Positions 9,078 through 11,926 of a stretch of 11,926 nucleotides of DNA are shown piece after piece. Source of the stretch: Spongospora subterranea (lineage: Eukaryota > Endomyxa > Phytomyxea > Plasmodiophorida > Plasmodiophoridae); assembly GCA_900404475.1 (NCBI GenBank), contig OUQQ01000384.1:9024-20949 (forward strand). The letters run 5' to 3'. Within the stretch, counting starts at the first letter, position 1. Each line of letters starts with the position of its first letter. A program made the position numbers and the translations under genes. The notes below the pieces were generated by a model, which had not been told where the DNA came from, searched no databases, and saw only the letters and a program-made list of their open reading frames with translations.

Positions 9078-10767
9078 TTAATGTTCTTCTGCTGAAACCA
9101 AGTTCATAAGGACCAATGCAATCGCCATCAATAACAGTCCCATCACTGTAGATAGTGTCGTGATCCGGTCATGTGGGTCATTCCTTCTCGCCTTTGGTAG
9201 CAACTCGAACAGAGCAACGAACACCATCATTCCCCCAGTAACTGCACACACACACACACACCAGATAAATAATACAGTACTCCCAATACAAACACACGGT
9301 CGGCCGTCAACGGCCAATTTTTAAGCAAAAATCTCAAGTGTCTGACGAGTTGAAAACAGGTTGACTTACGCCCCATTGCAGAACCAAAGAAGAAATCAGT
9401 GAAGAGCGTTACTGGAAGCAGGTATGCTAGAATCGACCCTGCTAATCCAAGCAAGCCGCAAAACAATGCCCAGAGAGTGGCTTTCAAACGGCTTCCCGTT
9501 GAGTAGAAAACAGGGATCGCCACACATAATCCCACCGGAACATTGTGAATCGCCATGGCCAACTGTGGTATCAGACGATTAGGTCCAGATCATGTCACGA
9601 GCGTTGGTCTGATTTACGGGGACGGCGAAACCGGTTTCTGGATCGTGATATGCGGAAATGTAGGCGGCCATACCCTCTGGAAAGTTATGGAGAGCCTAAT
9701 GATCACAGTTTCAGCCAATAAACATAACCGAGTCTCGACAAACAAAGGAACCACACTTAGATCACCCTATATTTTGTCAAGAAAACACGTTGAACAACCT
9801 CAGAACAATGAAGAAATCACATTCGAACAGATATAACGATGAGCTCGGGCAAGAACAGAGTTGGAAAGACGAAGAAAAGAATAACTCAAACCAAATAGTG
9901 CTTACGATGGCAAAAATCGTTACAATTGAGGTGGCGTCAAATTTGGTAGGAAGATCGTGCTCGGAATGGGAAGCTTCAATTTCATGTTCGGTCACGGTCA
10001 TGTCGATTGCGAAGTCGGATTGGTCCTTGTCGGTAGCCTTTTCCGACGTGCGATGCAAGATGAAGTGTACCAAAGCGTCGAGTATAGCAATAATGGCCAT
10101 CCCTGTGAAAAAGGCGATTACAGATAATGCCATACCCCATTGCTTCAGATTGTCCACTTTAACGTATTCCTCTCGGGATTCGTTCAATATGTTTGAGAGG
10201 CTGACGAACATCTGTTCACAAAACACAATCGCACATCAGTAGTTAATTAAGGACGTCCTGTAGCTCATCAAACGAGAAATATGTTCAATCTTTGAGTAAA
10301 ACCAATCAGAACCAGTGTTTAATTTCATGGACAACCAATTAAGAACTGGAACAATGGGGACACCTCAAACAGGGCGCGAACTGTACGATCTAAAAGTCCA
10401 TATTTCAAATTGAGCGTCACGATGAAAACGAGACATAAAAACAGCGTTCCGAGCGGCTCAAAACGGTCAACTAGTGTATAAAATCCGAACTTTGGGCCAG
10501 TAACGATGTGAACAAAAGAGGATTAGCTCAACGCGAGAATACCGTCACTGAAATTTTCATAAAAAAAGGAACGACACTGTTATTGAGGTGATGAAAATGA
10601 AAATTGTGAGCGATTTGCTGTAGTTTTACCATAACACCAGCGGATACGCCCAGCGTTCCTGACAGAATCTTTCGGTTGTTTTGCTTGACAAAGAATGCAG
10701 CGGTGGCGCCAATCATGATCGACATGTTGGAGAAGACGCAGAGGCTCAAAGCGGACATGGCGCTCAT
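9078..10767 (-). CDS. ZIP: ZIP-family divalent metal transporter, five exons, atypical metal site
   Basis: Exons on the minus strand are 10767-10630, 10211-9906, 9695-9618, 9562-9370 and 9241-9078. They total 879 nt, or 292 aa, normal for ZupT/GufA-like ZIPs. These proteins move zinc or related ions into the cytosol. Visible features are an N-terminal helix, LSGTLGVSAGVM (about 35-46), and a charged loop with several His residues before helix 4 (about 97-138). Helix 4 carries a canonical HNFPEG (151-156), helix 5 carries HNVPVG (180-185), and GGMMVFVALFELLPKAR lies near 241-257. The second motif normally reads HNxPEG, so its glutamate is Val184 here. The helix 6 SGLAEP block reads CGLLGL (209-214), losing another glutamate, and the helix 2 VSxxE position is Asn53. 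The start is the first ATG after a stop and after a plausible acceptor (TATACCCAG), so a 5' non-coding exon is possible. Whether it still transports metal is open. Confidence 0.9.
9242..9369 (-). other. ZIP intron 4 with a TG-repeat acceptor tract
   Basis: This 128-base phase 1 intron has donor GTAAGT. On the coding strand its 3' end is a run of about eight TG units immediately followed by CAG, so alternating TG replaces the usual polypyrimidine tract. Splicing joins SAMG to LTGGMMVF in frame. The other ZIP introns are 10629-10212 (418 bases), 9905-9696 (210) and 9617-9563 (55). Confidence 0.85.
9245..9261. repeat. (CA)8 microsatellite at a splice acceptor
   Basis: Eight CA units plus one C on the plus strand, lying one base from the acceptor AG of the last ZIP intron. 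Such tracts commonly vary in length between individuals. Confidence 0.9.
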
Positions 10768-11879
10768 CAAGAAATCGGCTGGGTATAATGTAAAACTTGA
10801 GTGATCTCCAGATTTAGAATTAAGTAGTGATTTGATGTGAAGCGAAACCCACGTTGAGTCACCGACGCCCTAGGAATGTTGGACGGCGATTTTTGCACCT
10901 TTTCGTGGTGATTCACGATCGGTGGCAAATATCGATTCAGAGACTTTCAGCCGGTTTTCGCACCAACAGGGTTGACCAATATTGATAGTTTACTAGTCTG
11001 ATAACCTGTTGATATCAGCACACCAGGCGATAGTATTTGTTAGACTATTGCCTGGCAAGAATTGATGTGGCCGGATTCTGAAGAGCAATGATTTGGCTTT
11101 TCCGTCGGCAACCTTTTTTTGTTAAAGAAACCCTTCTAGTTCAAATCGATAGCAATATCAGATACCATCCATGAGCCAATCTGGAATCGGAAAATGGTGT
11201 CGAATTAAAAACCACCAACCAAAGCGGGATACATGCCCTTAACAAGTGTGTGGATGTAATGGCAGTGGGGAACAGTCGTGTTTTTGACAATTTGAATCGT
11301 TCGACGTTTTTCTGGTCTTCGTAGGAAGGAATTGTTTGTGAAAGCGCAAAAGGGATTGAAATTCAGATTGTTATTAGTCCCGACCCTGAGTTGAACAAGA
11401 AGCTCGATTGATCCCAAAGAAATGGAGAGAAAACGAACATAAACAAAAGAATTTGATGTATTTGAGTACACACAGAATGGGTGACCTTTCAGGGCCAGGT
11501 TGACCAAACACGCACGCATCGCCATAGTGATGCCCAAAGGCCGTCTGCAAACCTATATTTGTGACGGTTGTAGTACCCGACCGCCAAATATCGTCAGGAT
11601 TTCACCATCGGTATTGAATTGACATGATGAATGGGGTTCGAGCGATATATTGGGCAAAAAAAGCAGAAAATGTGTGATTGGAACCCAATCAGTGGCGATG
11701 TCTAAGTGGTGTTGGGGTCAATAATTGCACCAAAACAGGAGCCGGAAAGTCGCCTTATTCGGTGAGCGTTTTCTTGGAGTTTCTATTAGAAATGAGATTG
11801 TCATTATTATTGCTAGACAATCGAGGCTAAAGAAATAGTATTTATTGTGGATTTCACTAAAAATGGACAGTCTGAGGAG
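10768..11879. other. Region upstream of the ZIP gene, no supported gene
   Basis: The minus-strand promoter and any 5' leader of the ZIP gene should lie just right of 10767. An acceptor-like TATACCCAG there suggests a leader intron, but I could not place an upstream exon with an ATG in the next several hundred bases. A minus-strand open frame of 110 codons at 11205-11537 is not recognisable. An imperfect stem-loop sits at 11023-11055. No RNA gene or tandem repeat was seen. Confidence 0.4.
11023..11055. repeat. Stem-loop, 12-bp arms with one mismatch
   Basis: CCAGGCGATAGT (11023-11034) and ACTATTGCCTGG (11044-11055) are reverse complements except at one position and enclose a 9-base loop. A smaller hairpin CTGATA...TATCAG lies directly to the left, within 10999-11019. 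There is no flanking T-run to suggest a terminator, and the function is unknown. Confidence 0.6.
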
Positions 11880-11888
11880 TATATAAAA
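11880..11888 (+). promoter_or_regulatory. TATA box of a gene entering from the right edge
   Basis: TATATAAAA at 11880-11888 lies 24-32 bases before an ATG at 11912 in good context (AAACATGG). A transcription start 25-30 bases downstream would leave a leader of only a few bases, so either the leader is very short or the true start codon is further right. Confidence 0.5.
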
Positions 11889-11911
11889 CCCGGTCCGCAG
11901 TTTCCTTAAAC

Positions 11912-11926
11912 ATGGCTCACCACGGA
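11912..11926 (+). CDS. Possible 5' end of a gene cut by the window edge
   Basis: Only five codons (MAHHG) are visible after an ATG with a favourable A at -3 and G at +4. The support is the TATA box just upstream and the context, not any protein similarity. Five residues cannot identify a family. Confidence 0.35.

Noticed and set aside
11205..11537. A 110-codon minus-strand open frame
   Set aside because: No recognisable family, no splice partner found and no promoter signal. Kept only as a note in the region entry.
11634..11645. GGTTCGAGC, resembling a tRNA B box
   Set aside because: The match to the B-box consensus is incomplete and no cloverleaf or A box could be formed around it.
1..11926. 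CRISPR arrays, insertion sequences of bacterial type, riboswitches or operons
   Set aside because: The genes are spliced and eukaryotic, and no regularly spaced repeats or bacterial elements were seen.

Overview
This window is nuclear DNA from an intron-rich eukaryote. Three protein genes can be read only by joining exons across GT-AG introns, many of them just 50-62 bases long. No operons, ribosome binding sites or prokaryotic genes are present. The AT-leaning sequence, dense short introns and a mariner-like element with plant/stramenopile-type CTCCCTCCG ends suggest a protist lineage. A stramenopile such as an oomycete is my best guess, but the window does not settle it. The ADP/ATP carrier also has the RRRMMM signature common to animals, fungi and protists.

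Layout: bases 1-690 hold no supported gene. Bases 693-1689 are a complete but dead mariner-like DNA transposon. It has 29-bp terminal inverted repeats, TA target duplications and a frameshifted transposase cut off after its first catalytic region. Bases 1692-2771 are intergenic and include a perfect 13-bp-arm palindrome and perhaps a second, older transposase scrap. An ADP/ATP translocase gene (three exons, 307 aa) runs 2772-3983 on +. A 795-base convergent spacer follows. A ten-exon CSC1/TMEM63-type channel gene (759 aa) runs 7879-4779 on -. Bases 7880-9077 are mostly unassigned, with two overlapping + ORFs of unknown nature. A five-exon ZIP metal transporter gene (292 aa) runs 10767-9078 on -. 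Bases 10768-11879 hold no supported gene. A TATA box and an ATG at the extreme right edge look like the start of a further + strand gene.

All three recognised genes encode multi-spanning membrane proteins: mitochondrial nucleotide exchange, a mechanically or osmotically gated cation channel, and divalent metal transport. They belong to unrelated pathways and nothing suggests co-regulation. The most interesting signals are the ZIP protein, which has lost conserved acidic metal-site residues at three positions (including HNVPVG in place of HNxPEG), the 9-bp direct repeat exactly bracketing ANT intron 2, the 3'-deleted mariner relic, and a CA/TG microsatellite standing in for the polypyrimidine tract of the last ZIP intron. 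I found no clearly new multi-gene system.
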